Shown here in pieces: positions 8,618-17,040 of a DNA stretch of 64,000 bases. The stretch's first letter is position 1; every line of letters begins with the position of its first letter. Under the pieces are notes generated by a model. It saw nothing but the letters and a program-made list of their open reading frames with translations, did no database searches and was not told the DNA's origin. Where the stretch lies: assembly GCF_009828855.1 (NCBI RefSeq), contig NZ_WUAG01000001.1:1116001-1180000 (forward strand). The letters are read 5' to 3'. The translations under genes were made by a program, and so were the position numbers. This DNA comes from Psychromonas sp. L1A2. Lineage in GTDB: Bacteria > Pseudomonadota > Gammaproteobacteria > Enterobacterales > Psychromonadaceae.

Positions 8618-9811
8618 ATGTTAACTGACAATGAAATAAAAATTATAAAATCAAGTGCACCTGCGTTAGCTGAATACGGAGAGCAGATCACCGGGCGATT
8701 TTACCAAATATTATTAGAGAAAAACCCTGAACTAAAAAATATTTTTAATATGACAAACCAAAAAAGCGGTAATCAAAAACAAGCGTTAGCAATGGCGGTG
8801 TATGCTTTTTCTAAATACGTTGATAATTTATCAGTTATTTTAGGGGACGTTGAACGTATCGCTCAAAAGCATGCAAGCTTAGGTATTAAACCAGAGCATT
8901 ATCCATTAGTCGGCGCGGCGTTGTTGGAGTCAATTAAAGAAATATTAAATCCTGGTGATGACGTTATTTCAGCTTGGGCAAGCGGGTATGGTGTATTAGC
9001 TAATGTATTCATTGAAAGAGAAAAACAGCTATACCAAGAGAGCGCAGAAAAAGAGGGCGGTTGGTCAGAAACACGTGAATTTACTGTAGTGAAAAAACGC
9101 CAAGAAACGCCATTAATCACATCATTCTATTTACAGCCTAGCGACCAAGGTAAAGTATCTACCTACCAAGCAGGGCAATATATTGCATTACATTTACATC
9201 CTGAAGGCGCACCGAATCATCAAATTCGTCAATACAGTTTATCTGGTGCGTTTGATCAAAGCGGCTATCGTATTTCAGTTAAAAAAGAACAGAATGAACA
9301 GGGTGATGGGTTAATTTCTAACTATTTACATGAGAAGCTTGAACAAGGCGGCACGGTACAAGTTTCTAACCCTTATGGTGAGTTCGTATTGCAGGAAACA
9401 CTACGCCCAGTGGTATTGATTAGTGGTGGTGTAGGTATCACGCCAATGCAAGCCATGTTAGAAACATTAGCAACTCAGACTCCATCTCGAGAAACCCATT
9501 TTGTACACGGTACATTGAATGAATTACATCACGCATTTATGCATAAATTAGATGAATTAGCGGATGCTGGAAAAGTACAGGCTCATATTTTTTATCAAGA
9601 TAAAGAGGCGTCATCCCAACAAGATAAAACCCACCAAGGTATTATCAATATTGATGCTATTAAAGGCGAATTGCCATTAACAGAAGCTGAGTTTTATCTT
9701 TGTGGTCCATTAGCGATGATGAAAGCGGTATATAAACAATTAAAAGCACTACAGGTTAATGATGATCAAATATTTTATGAAGTATTCGGTCCTTCTAAAA
9801 CATTAGCTTAA
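8618..9811 (+). CDS. hmp: Flavohemoglobin, nitric oxide dioxygenase
   Basis: This 397-residue cytosolic enzyme oxidises NO to nitrate with O2 and NAD(P)H. The globin domain (about 1-138) has heme-pocket Tyr29, Gln53 and proximal His85. The FAD-binding reductase domain contains RQYSLSG, and the NAD domain contains GGVGITPM and the end YEVFGP. I chose the ATG at 8618 rather than 8573. It gives the standard MLTDNEI start and nearly the E. coli length (396), it has AAAAGGGCG upstream, and the operator at 8582-8604 then lies in the leader. The divergent nsrR and two operators indicate NO-induced expression. Confidence 0.95.
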   Translation: MLTDNEIKIIKSSAPALAEYGEQITGRFYQILLEKNPELKNIFNMTNQKSGNQKQALAMAVYAFSKYVDNLSVILGDVERIAQKHASLGIKPEHYPLVGAALLESIKEILNPGDDVISAWASGYGVLANVFIEREKQLYQESAEKEGGWSETREFTVVKKRQETPLITSFYLQPSDQGKVSTYQAGQYIALHLHPEGAPNHQIRQYSLSGAFDQSGYRISVKKEQNEQGDGLISNYLHEKLEQGGTVQVSNPYGEFVLQETLRPVVLISGGVGITPMQAMLETLATQTPSRETHFVHGTLNELHHAFMHKLDELADAGKVQAHIFYQDKEASSQQDKTHQGIINIDAIKGELPLTEAEFYLCGPLAMMKAVYKQLKALQVNDDQIFYEVFGPSKTLA

Positions 9812-9832
9812 CTCTCTTTGAGGGATATTTTA

Positions 9833-9920
9833 ATACCAAAGTCACTTATTAATTGATTCTGTATGTACGCTTCTACGTCTAACATGGATTAGTTAATAAA
9901 GTGACTCGTTATAAAGGTAT
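9833..9920. repeat. Imperfect inverted repeat between convergent genes
   Basis: The arms AGTCACTTATTAATTGATT and, on the other strand, AGTCACTTTATTAACTAATC pair with few mismatches. The outer ends are ATACC... on both strands. It lies between the convergent hmp and response-regulator genes. It could be a two-way terminator or a decayed MITE; the ATACC ends recall family B. Confidence 0.5.
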
Positions 9921-9980
9921 GTCTTAAATGTCGCCTCAAGTGACTGAATTTGATTGGATATAAAAGGTAGTGCGAAAAGC

Positions 9981-11615
9981 TTACGCTACCCCTTTAATCT
10001 TTTTGAGTTCATGACGTAATGCATTTAATCGTTCCGCATGCATTTCTGGTAGGTGAGTATTGTTCAATAAGGCGATACTGTTTTGGAATTGAGTTATTAA
10101 CTCATCTTTATTTGCTGGGTTTTCTTGTAGCATATGAATAAAGACTTGGGCACGATTTAAGATTGCTCCTGAATTAAGAGGCTCTAATATTAATGCTCTT
10201 TCAAAACTATCCAACGCTTCTTGGTATCGTTTCGCAGTAAAAAACTCAATGCCAGCTTTATTGTAACCTTTAAAGTTTTCAATACGTTGTGTTAATAGAT
10301 CACCTGTGTGTTTTTTAATATTTATGGCTGTTGTCGGGTCAATAATATGTCGTTGTTCAAGTTCTTCTAAGAGTGGTTCCGCCTCATCAAACTCACCGAT
10401 ATCTAATAATGATAATGAGCTTTCCATTAAAAAAGTGGTATCAAAATCTACAACAGCTTGATGTGTGTTCTTTAATGTATTGAAGATACGACGTTTAGCT
10501 TTAAGTGGTTCATTTAGCGCTAAATGAACATTAGCCTGATATATTTCATCAAAACCATTAAAATTAAAGTCTTTGTTCTTTCCTTCTTCGAAACGACTTT
10601 GATAAAGCGCTGAAGACACTTTTTTTAATATATGTTTTCGCTCTCCTATATCTTTCTCTTGTTTTGCTAAATTAATAATACTGCGTAAGTAGTTAGCAAG
10701 GTGGCAAGGATCAGGATAAAAAGAACTACGACTTAAATGCAAAATAGAGTAATAGCTATTGAGCATGACAATATACTCTTCCATTTCATTTGCTAATAAA
10801 GCCACTTCTTGATGACGCTCAATACTATGATGTGTGGTATTGGCTGCTTGAGTTAATATATTTAAGGCGTTGTTTAATTGCCCATCATTTTTATATGAGC
10901 GGGCTAACCATCGGTAAGCTTCCATTTGTAATGGAGCGTCTTCAATCAAACGCGTTAATACCTCAATTGATTTTTTGTATTCCTTCTGAAGAAAATAGGA
11001 TCTTCCTAAACTAATACAAGGGCGTACTAATGGCCTTAATTCAATTAAGGGTTTTAAGATTTTATCTGCGCTTTGGAAATCCTCTATTTGAATATAAATT
11101 TCAGCAAGTAAGTTTTTACATAGATTTCTATATTCAGGTGCTTGGTCAATTTTTTGTTTGCAAAGTGAGATAGCCAATTCGTAATGCTTATCTGAAATGG
11201 CTTTGTAAATTGCATGTAACATAACTTTACGATGTGTTGCTGCCGTTAACCGGGTGCTTAATTGTACGGGGGAGAAAGGTTTCATCAGGTAATCATCAGG
11301 TGATTTCTCGATTGCCGTTAATACCATTCTTTTATTGCTATCACCTGTAATAATAAAGCACAGCGCATGGTCTGGTATTAGATTATTTTTCTTTAAGTAA
11401 TCTAATAACTGCACACCATTTTTACCTGATCCTAGATTGTAATCTAACAGGTAAATATCGAATTTAACCACTTTAGTTATTTTTACTGCTTGGTCTATTG
11501 TGTCGGCAAACGTGATATTTTTTGCGCCTTGATTGGTCAACATGGCTTTAAGCATTACATGAAATGCTTTTTGATCATCTACTATTAAGATTTTTTTATC
11601 ATGATAATGAAACAT
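9981..11615 (-). CDS. Response regulator with TPR output region
   Basis: This 544-residue protein has an N-terminal receiver domain (about 7-125) with Asp13/Asp14, phospho-acceptor Asp58, Thr90 and Lys112, all in standard places. The remainder is a long helical region with tetratricopeptide-like repeats (for example at about 150-300 and 445-510). No DNA-binding or enzymatic output domain is evident, so signalling through protein-protein contacts is likely. Similar TPR response regulators occur in Vibrio and Shewanella. No histidine kinase is adjacent. Confidence 0.85.
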   Translation of the reverse strand: MFHYHDKKILIVDDQKAFHVMLKAMLTNQGAKNITFADTIDQAVKITKVVKFDIYLLDYNLGSGKNGVQLLDYLKKNNLIPDHALCFIITGDSNKRMVLTAIEKSPDDYLMKPFSPVQLSTRLTAATHRKVMLHAIYKAISDKHYELAISLCKQKIDQAPEYRNLCKNLLAEIYIQIEDFQSADKILKPLIELRPLVRPCISLGRSYFLQKEYKKSIEVLTRLIEDAPLQMEAYRWLARSYKNDGQLNNALNILTQAANTTHHSIERHQEVALLANEMEEYIVMLNSYYSILHLSRSSFYPDPCHLANYLRSIINLAKQEKDIGERKHILKKVSSALYQSRFEEGKNKDFNFNGFDEIYQANVHLALNEPLKAKRRIFNTLKNTHQAVVDFDTTFLMESSLSLLDIGEFDEAEPLLEELEQRHIIDPTTAINIKKHTGDLLTQRIENFKGYNKAGIEFFTAKRYQEALDSFERALILEPLNSGAILNRAQVFIHMLQENPANKDELITQFQNSIALLNNTHLPEMHAERLNALRHELKKIKGVA

Positions 11616-11976
11616 AGTGAGTACCGACCAAGTTAAAACAATTTAAGTTAAACAAATTAATTTTATAGATTAAATAATTCGATTCTTATAAACCAGCAGA
11701 AAAAGCATTACTATCGCTACCATTAAGTTTATTTGAGAGATCATCTGTTGGAAAGGCGTACATAAAATAATGATTTAATAACAAAAGTAAGTTATGAAAA
11801 ATGTTTAATAAGATTGTAGAGTATTTTTTGATTAAATGATTTTTTAAAAGTCACAAAAAAAGCAAGTTTTATTTATGTCAGTTATCTTTGCAGTGTAAAT
11901 AATAAATTGGAGTATTAATTGATGTATTAAAGAAGGTATTTGAAACTTGATGGCCTCAAGCTAATTTAAAATGAAA

Positions 11977-12060
11977 TGGTGGAGGGAGGTGGATTCGAAC
12001 CACCGAAGCTTTCGCGACAGATTTACAATCTGTTCCCTTTGGCCACTCGGGAACCCCTCC
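11977..12060 (-). tRNA. tRNA-Tyr (anticodon GTA)
   Basis: Read on the minus strand, the gene starts GGAGGGGTTCCCGAGTGGCC, contains the anticodon loop CTGTAAATC with anticodon GTA, has the T-arm GGTTCGAATCC, and ends CCTCCA plus an encoded CCA. The long variable arm (CGCGAAAGCTTCG region) is typical of bacterial tRNA-Tyr. The acceptor stem pairs with one G-U. It stands alone, without other tRNAs or tufB nearby. Confidence 0.95.
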
Positions 12061-12196
12061 GTTATTTCGAGGTGCATAATATCAGAAAATGATCGCTTGT
12101 GAAGATTAAAATTGAAAAAACATTAAATAAAATCAGGTTGTTGCCGATAAAGATAATACTTTATTAAACAATAAGCGTAGGGACGTCTCTTTTAGT

Positions 12197-12745
12197 ATGA
12201 ATATTGAGCAACTTGATCAACAGATAATTATTAACGAATGGCAACTAGGGCAACAGCTAAATACTGCTGTTCATAGTGGCACTCGTGAAAAATTTAATTT
12301 GTTATTAAGTTTCCTGTCCGATGATGCTCGAGATTTTGCACAATTTGAAATAAAGTCAGAAATTGATTTAGTTGCAAAAAAAGATAACTTACGTACTTAT
12401 TTTGAATTGCCAGAAAAACAACCTTTAGTGAATGAAGGGCCATCAGAAAAACTGTTAGCTGAGTTGAATGATGATTTACAGCAAAAAAAATTAACCGATA
12501 TTCGCTTTAAACAGTTAATAACCAATGAAGCATTATTATCAAAGCAACAAGGTGCTAAGTTCCCAGAAGAATTGTTAGATAATTTACCATTACTCAAGAA
12601 GCAACGCATGAACGCGGCTTATCAATCAAATTCATTGACTGAAGAACGTGATAATAAAAAGCCAATAGGGATAGATGCAAGTTTATTAGATGAATACAAA
12701 AATATGGATTTAATGAACCGACCTCTACAAGTTCATTATAAGTAA
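12197..12745 (+). CDS. Hypothetical cytosolic protein, 182 aa
   Basis: I do not recognise this gene. The product is acidic to neutral, predicted mostly helical, and rich in Gln, Leu, Asn and Lys, without a signal peptide, membrane segment or cysteine motif. The ATG at 12197 is preceded by GGGACGTCTC, a plausible but weak ribosome binding site. The coding bias (AT-rich third positions) fits neighbouring real genes. It sits between tRNA-Tyr and a DUF3332-type lipoprotein gene, about 200 bases upstream of the latter. Confidence 0.65.
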   Translation: MNIEQLDQQIIINEWQLGQQLNTAVHSGTREKFNLLLSFLSDDARDFAQFEIKSEIDLVAKKDNLRTYFELPEKQPLVNEGPSEKLLAELNDDLQQKKLTDIRFKQLITNEALLSKQQGAKFPEELLDNLPLLKKQRMNAAYQSNSLTEERDNKKPIGIDASLLDEYKNMDLMNRPLQVHYK

Positions 12746-12949
12746 TATATATTCCTTCATGTTTAACCTCTTATATTTCTCTTCTTTATTGCTCTTTTTC
12801 TCATTTCTTAATGTCATATAACGTATATTTTGAGGCCGCTAAAGTGGACTTTGAACTTCACTTGTAACAAGCTGTCAGACCATCAGATATAAAAAGTTAG
12901 TTTTTGTAAGGTTGTTTTTGTTTCAATATATCAAGGTAGGAAAGAGTTT

Positions 12950-13552
12950 ATGATGAATAAAATGTCTAAAGTAGCGGTTAAAAAAGTCGCGATGGTTGCT
13001 ACAGTCGCTTCATTAACGACTGCTTTATCGGCTTGTGTCGGTAGTAACGCTGTGACAGACAAAGTGATGCAATTTAACCTAGAAGTGGTAGATAATCGAT
13101 ATGCGCGTGGTGGCGTTAATATATTACTATTCCCTGTTTATGCATTAACACTTGCCGTTGATGTTGTTGTTTTTAATTCTCTTGAGTTTTGGACTGGGAA
13201 AAATCCTTTAAACGGTAGTCCGCATATTTTTGATTCTGAAGTGAAAACGCAATATCAAATCAATGATGACTTAGATCCCTCATTAAGAAAGGCACCTTTA
13301 AAGCCGTTATCTAATAAATCTGAAAGCAAAGCATCTAATACTGAAAAATCTGTTTATTCTGTGGAAGTTAATCCTGTTAATAAAAATACTATCGATTACG
13401 ATATTGTTTATACAAACGGTGAAAAAGCGGTATTACGTGGCGAAAAAGTCGGTGAGCTTGTTAATTTCTCATTAAATGGTGAGCATGTAACAACGGCTTC
13501 AATTGATGATTTACAAGCTTATATGACACCTGAACAGAAAACTAAATCTTAG
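12950..13552 (+). CDS. DUF3332-type lipoprotein
   Basis: This 200-residue protein has a signal peptide with the lipobox LSAC (Cys at about residue 29), so it should be lipid-anchored. The region LLFPVYALTLAVDVVVFNSLEFWTG is hydrophobic and matches my memory of DUF3332 proteins of gammaproteobacteria, whose role is unknown. The C-terminal part after about residue 125 is polar. GGTAGGAAAGAG lies before the start. MNKMSK at the second Met is an alternative start one codon later. A bidirectional terminator follows. Confidence 0.7.
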   Translation: MMNKMSKVAVKKVAMVATVASLTTALSACVGSNAVTDKVMQFNLEVVDNRYARGGVNILLFPVYALTLAVDVVVFNSLEFWTGKNPLNGSPHIFDSEVKTQYQINDDLDPSLRKAPLKPLSNKSESKASNTEKSVYSVEVNPVNKNTIDYDIVYTNGEKAVLRGEKVGELVNFSLNGEHVTTASIDDLQAYMTPEQKTKS

Positions 13553-13621
13553 TCGATCAGCGATGAGACTAATTATAAGAGACTAATTAAGAGCTGCTTA
13601 TCTTATAAAGAAACAGATAAT

Positions 13622-13661
13622 AAAAAGCCTTAACTATCAAATAGGTAGTTAAGGCTTTTTT
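13622..13661. terminator. Bidirectional terminator
   Basis: A perfect 15-bp stem (AAAAAGCCTTAACTA / TAGTTAAGGCTTTTT) with a 9-base loop lies between the convergent DUF3332 and purU genes. Confidence 0.88.
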
Positions 13662-13699
13662 GTGTTGGTTTAAAAATAGCTTTTAAAAGTGACTAAAAA

Positions 13700-13754
13700 G
13701 CGATTTAAAAGCGATTTAAAAGTTATTTAAAAACTATTTAAAAACTATTTAAAA
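13700..13754. repeat. Five tandem 11-bp repeats at the 3' end of purU
   Basis: The units are GCGATTTAAAA (twice), GTTATTTAAAA, and ACTATTTAAAA (twice), head to tail. The last unit contains the purU stop codon (minus strand TAG at 13745-13747), so the array runs from the last codons into the 3' flank. Confidence 0.85.
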
Positions 13755-14584
13755 ACAACAGTACGGTTAGCGTAAACAAACACTTTATCGTCTAGCACTT
13801 GTTGTAAAGCACGACTTAATACTGATTTTTCAACATCTCTGCCTGCTTTTGCTAATTCTTCAGCACTATAAGCGTGGTCAATATGAGCGACATCTTGCGT
13901 AATAATAGGGCCTTCATCTAAATCATTATTAACAAAGTGAGCTGTTGCTCCAATAATTTTTACGCCTCGATCGAAGGCTTGCTGATAAGGTTTTGCGCCT
14001 ATAAAAGCAGGTAAAAATGAATGGTGGATATTAATTAATCTATTTGAATAAGCCTCAACAAATTTTGGCGTTAAAATACGCATGTATTTAGCTAAAATAA
14101 CGTAATCTGGTGTGTAAGGCGCAATGGTTTCTAATACTTTATCTTCATGCTCTTCACGTGTTAAACCTTCATGGCTTACTGTGTGATAAGGGATATTAAA
14201 TTTAGTGACTAAGTCTTCTAATGCATCGTAATTGCCGATAACTGCTGCAATTTCTACATCAATGCCGCCATAAGTGCTCTTCATTAGGATATCACCAAGA
14301 CAGTGTGCTTCTTTAGTGACTAAAATTACAATACGTTTACGTGTCGTTGAATTAATAAGAGCGCGAGAAGAACCTGTTGGTAAATTTAAATCTAAATCAG
14401 CCAATAAAGTGTGATCATTAAAAATACCTTCAATTTCTGTACGCATGAAAAATCGATTATATTGATGATCAACAAATTCATTATTTTTAACGATATTTAA
14501 TTGGTGTTTTTGACAGATATTAGTAATTTGTGCAATCAACCCTTTTGCATCAGGGCAATTTGTTAATAGTGTTTTCTTTTCCAT
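13745..14584 (-). CDS. purU: Formyltetrahydrofolate deformylase
   Basis: This 279-residue cytosolic enzyme hydrolyses 10-formyl-THF to THF and formate, supplying formate for PurT and balancing one-carbon pools. An N-terminal ACT domain (about 1-80, TLLTNCPDAKGLIAQIT) is followed by a formyltransferase-type domain. INIHHSFLPAFIGAKPYQQA holds the catalytic His, and Asp in the DEGPII region completes the set. I use the ATG at 14584, preceded by AGAGAT, because the frame further upstream (to 14731) overlaps ychJ and has no family similarity. Its promoter should lie in or before ychJ; the two are only 28 bases apart and may be cotranscribed. Confidence 0.93.
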   Translation of the reverse strand: MEKKTLLTNCPDAKGLIAQITNICQKHQLNIVKNNEFVDHQYNRFFMRTEIEGIFNDHTLLADLDLNLPTGSSRALINSTTRKRIVILVTKEAHCLGDILMKSTYGGIDVEIAAVIGNYDALEDLVTKFNIPYHTVSHEGLTREEHEDKVLETIAPYTPDYVILAKYMRILTPKFVEAYSNRLINIHHSFLPAFIGAKPYQQAFDRGVKIIGATAHFVNNDLDEGPIITQDVAHIDHAYSAEELAKAGRDVEKSVLSRALQQVLDDKVFVYANRTVVFK

Positions 14585-14612
14585 TATTATCTCTATTGAT
14601 TCGATTCTACTG

Positions 14613-15077
14613 TTAAGCACAGCATTTTTTATATTTCTTTCCACTGCCGCAAGGGCAAGTATCATTGCGCTGTATCTTACCTGATTTTTGGCCAGGATAA
14701 AAAGTCCCATCGCAATAAAGCCATTGATCATGCTCTTTCACAAAGTTAGAAAGCTCGTGATGGCAATGAAGTTGATCTTCAAATAAATACCAGGCTTTGA
14801 ATTCCACAGTACCTTTATCTAATCCATCATTAGAATGAACAATCTCTAAGTTTTTCCAATCTAATGATTTCTCTGAGAGTTGCTCAATAGTTAAATTGTC
14901 ACGAAAGCTGGGATGGTAAGTAGAAAATAAGTATTCACCTAATTGCAGACAAAAAGCACTGAATCGAGAACGCATTAATTGTTCGCAAGTGTCTGTTTTT
15001 TGTTGTAATTGATGAAAAGGCTGACAACATTGTTGGTATGTTTGACCACTTTTACATAAACACTGGTTTGTATTCAT
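14613..15077 (-). CDS. ychJ: YchJ family SEC-C zinc-motif protein
   Basis: This 154-residue protein of the UPF0225 family has SEC-C type zinc motifs at both ends: CLCKSGQTYQQCC near the start and CPCGSGKKYKKCC at the end, around an NTF2-like middle domain. The function is unknown. In E. coli ychJ lies near purU, as it does here, which supports both calls. The spacing to purU is 28 bases. Confidence 0.9.
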   Translation of the reverse strand: MNTNQCLCKSGQTYQQCCQPFHQLQQKTDTCEQLMRSRFSAFCLQLGEYLFSTYHPSFRDNLTIEQLSEKSLDWKNLEIVHSNDGLDKGTVEFKAWYLFEDQLHCHHELSNFVKEHDQWLYCDGTFYPGQKSGKIQRNDTCPCGSGKKYKKCCA

Positions 15078-15116
15078 TTTCTTTCTTCCATCAAAATCTA
15101 TAAAAAAAGGGCATAA

Positions 15117-15141
15117 AAAAAGCGCTCAGAGAGCGCTTTTT
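15117..15141 (-). terminator. Terminator of asnB
   Basis: An 11-bp perfect stem (AAAAAGCGCTC / GAGCGCTTTTT) with a 3-base loop lies just beyond the asnB stop on the minus strand and is followed by T-rich sequence on that strand. Confidence 0.85.
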
Positions 15142-15162
15142 AATATCAGTTAATAATGATAC

Positions 15163-16833
15163 TTATTTTTGCGCGTAAGCATCGTTATGAATGCCAGCAG
15201 CACGACCCGATGGGTCAGCATTGTTTTGGAAACTTGCGTCCCATGCTAATGCTTCAACTGTTGAACAAGCAACAGATTTACCATGTGGTACACATTCTGC
15301 TGCACTATCAAGTGGGAAGTGACCTTCAAAAATACTACGGTAGAAGTAAGCTTCTTTTGTATCCGGTGTATTGATTGGGAACTTGAATTCCGCACTCTCA
15401 AGTTGTAGATCGGTTACTTGTGTTTCAATATGCGCTTTCAGCGTATCAATCCAGTTGTAACCAACACCATCAGAGAATTGTTCTTTTTGACGCCATAAAA
15501 CTTCTGGTAACAATTGACCATCAAACGCTTCACGTAAGATATTTTTCTCAATTTTGCCATCTTTGATCATTTTAAGTTCAGGGTTAGTACGCATTGCTAC
15601 GTCTAAGAACTCTTTATCTAAGAATGGTACACGAGCTTCGATACCCCAAGCTGCCATTGATTTGTTAGCACGTAAACAGTCAAACATATGTAGTTTGCTT
15701 AGTTTACGGTTTAACTCTTCATGGAACTCTTTAGCATTTGGCGCTTTATGGAAGTATAGGTAGCCACCGAATATTTCATCAGCACCTTCACCTGATAGTA
15801 CCATTTTGATACCCATCGCTTTAATCTTACGTGCCATTAAGTACATTGGCGTAGACGCACGAATAGTCGTCACATCGTAAGTTTCTAAGTGATAGATAAC
15901 TTCTTTAAGTGCATCAATACCGTTTTGTACAGTAAAGATAATAGGGTGGTGAACGGTACCTAATTCATCAGCTACTTTTTGTGCAGCAGCTAAGTCTGGT
16001 GAACCTTCAAGGCCAACAGAGAATGAATGTAGTTGTGGCCACCAAGCGCCTGTTTCATCGTTATCTTCGATACGTTGCTTAGCAAACTTCTGAGTGATTG
16101 CAGAAATAACAGATGAATCTAAACCACCTGATAATAATACACCGTAAGGTACATCACACATTAGTTGGCGTTTTACCGCTGCTTCTAATGCTTCGCCAAT
16201 TTCAGCTGCACTGCCACCGTTGTCTTTAACTGCATCATATTCCATCCAATCACGGGTGTAATATTTAGTTAATTCGCCAATTTCACTATCTAGGTAATGC
16301 CCTGGTGGGAATTCAGATACTTTTGAACAAATAGGAGTTAATGCTTTCATTTCTGAAGCTACATAATAGTTACCAAATTCATCCCAACCTTGATAAAGAG
16401 GAATAATACCCATGTGGTCACGACCAATTAAGTATTTATCTTTTTCTTCGTCATATAGGCAGAATGCAAAGATACCGTTTAGGTCATCTAAAAATGTATT
16501 ACCTTTCTCTTCGTATAAACCAAGGATGATTTCACAATCAGATTTAGTTTTAAACTGGTAACCACAAGTTAGCTCTTTCGCTAATTCTTTGTGATTATAG
16601 ATTTCACCATTTACAGCAAGTATGTGTGTATTATTTTGATTGTATAAAGGCTGTGCACCTGTATTCACGTCAACGATAGAAAGACGTTCATGAACAAGGA
16701 TCGCTTTATCAGAAGAATAAACGCCAGACCAATCTGGGCCGCGATGACGAAGCAGTTTTGACATTTCAATTGCTTGTTGGCGCAATGCGATAGGATCGCT
16801 TTTAATGTCGAGCACACCAAAAATAGAACACAT
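15163..16833 (-). CDS. asnB: Asparagine synthetase B (glutamine-hydrolysing)
   Basis: This 556-residue enzyme converts aspartate to asparagine using ATP and glutamine. The class-II glutamine amidotransferase domain begins MCSIFGV with nucleophile Cys2. The synthetase domain has the PP-loop SGGLDSS and the segments LSGEGADEIFGGYLY and EARVPFLD. The length is close to E. coli AsnB (554). The ATG is preceded by AAGGTAACC read toward the gene. A hairpin-forming dyad lies in the leader (16855-16877), and a terminator follows the gene. Confidence 0.96.
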   Translation of the reverse strand: MCSIFGVLDIKSDPIALRQQAIEMSKLLRHRGPDWSGVYSSDKAILVHERLSIVDVNTGAQPLYNQNNTHILAVNGEIYNHKELAKELTCGYQFKTKSDCEIILGLYEEKGNTFLDDLNGIFAFCLYDEEKDKYLIGRDHMGIIPLYQGWDEFGNYYVASEMKALTPICSKVSEFPPGHYLDSEIGELTKYYTRDWMEYDAVKDNGGSAAEIGEALEAAVKRQLMCDVPYGVLLSGGLDSSVISAITQKFAKQRIEDNDETGAWWPQLHSFSVGLEGSPDLAAAQKVADELGTVHHPIIFTVQNGIDALKEVIYHLETYDVTTIRASTPMYLMARKIKAMGIKMVLSGEGADEIFGGYLYFHKAPNAKEFHEELNRKLSKLHMFDCLRANKSMAAWGIEARVPFLDKEFLDVAMRTNPELKMIKDGKIEKNILREAFDGQLLPEVLWRQKEQFSDGVGYNWIDTLKAHIETQVTDLQLESAEFKFPINTPDTKEAYFYRSIFEGHFPLDSAAECVPHGKSVACSTVEALAWDASFQNNADPSGRAAGIHNDAYAQK

Positions 16834-16854
16834 AAGGTTACCTTTTTTATTGTA

Positions 16855-16877
16855 AACGGATAGTAAAGTTATCCGTT
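16855..16877. promoter_or_regulatory. Dyad in the asnB leader
   Basis: An 8-bp inverted repeat (AACGGATA / TATCCGTT) with a 7-base spacer begins 22 bases upstream of the asnB start. It could be an operator or an mRNA hairpin. No regulator can be named from the sequence. Confidence 0.4.
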
Positions 16878-17040
16878 ACTTCTTGAATTACTTTTAAGCA
16901 CAAGTTTATTAACTGATGTGCTTCGTGATCAAATTAGATCAACATATTGAGAGATATGATTTTTGCAGAATAAACATCAAAAGTCACACGAAATCAGTAC
17001 AATTTACTAACAAAAAACATCGACACCTCAATATTTATCT

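Noticed and set aside
14585-14731. N-terminal extension of purU
   Set aside because: It overlaps ychJ and encodes no PurU-like sequence; the ATG at 14584 has a ribosome binding site.
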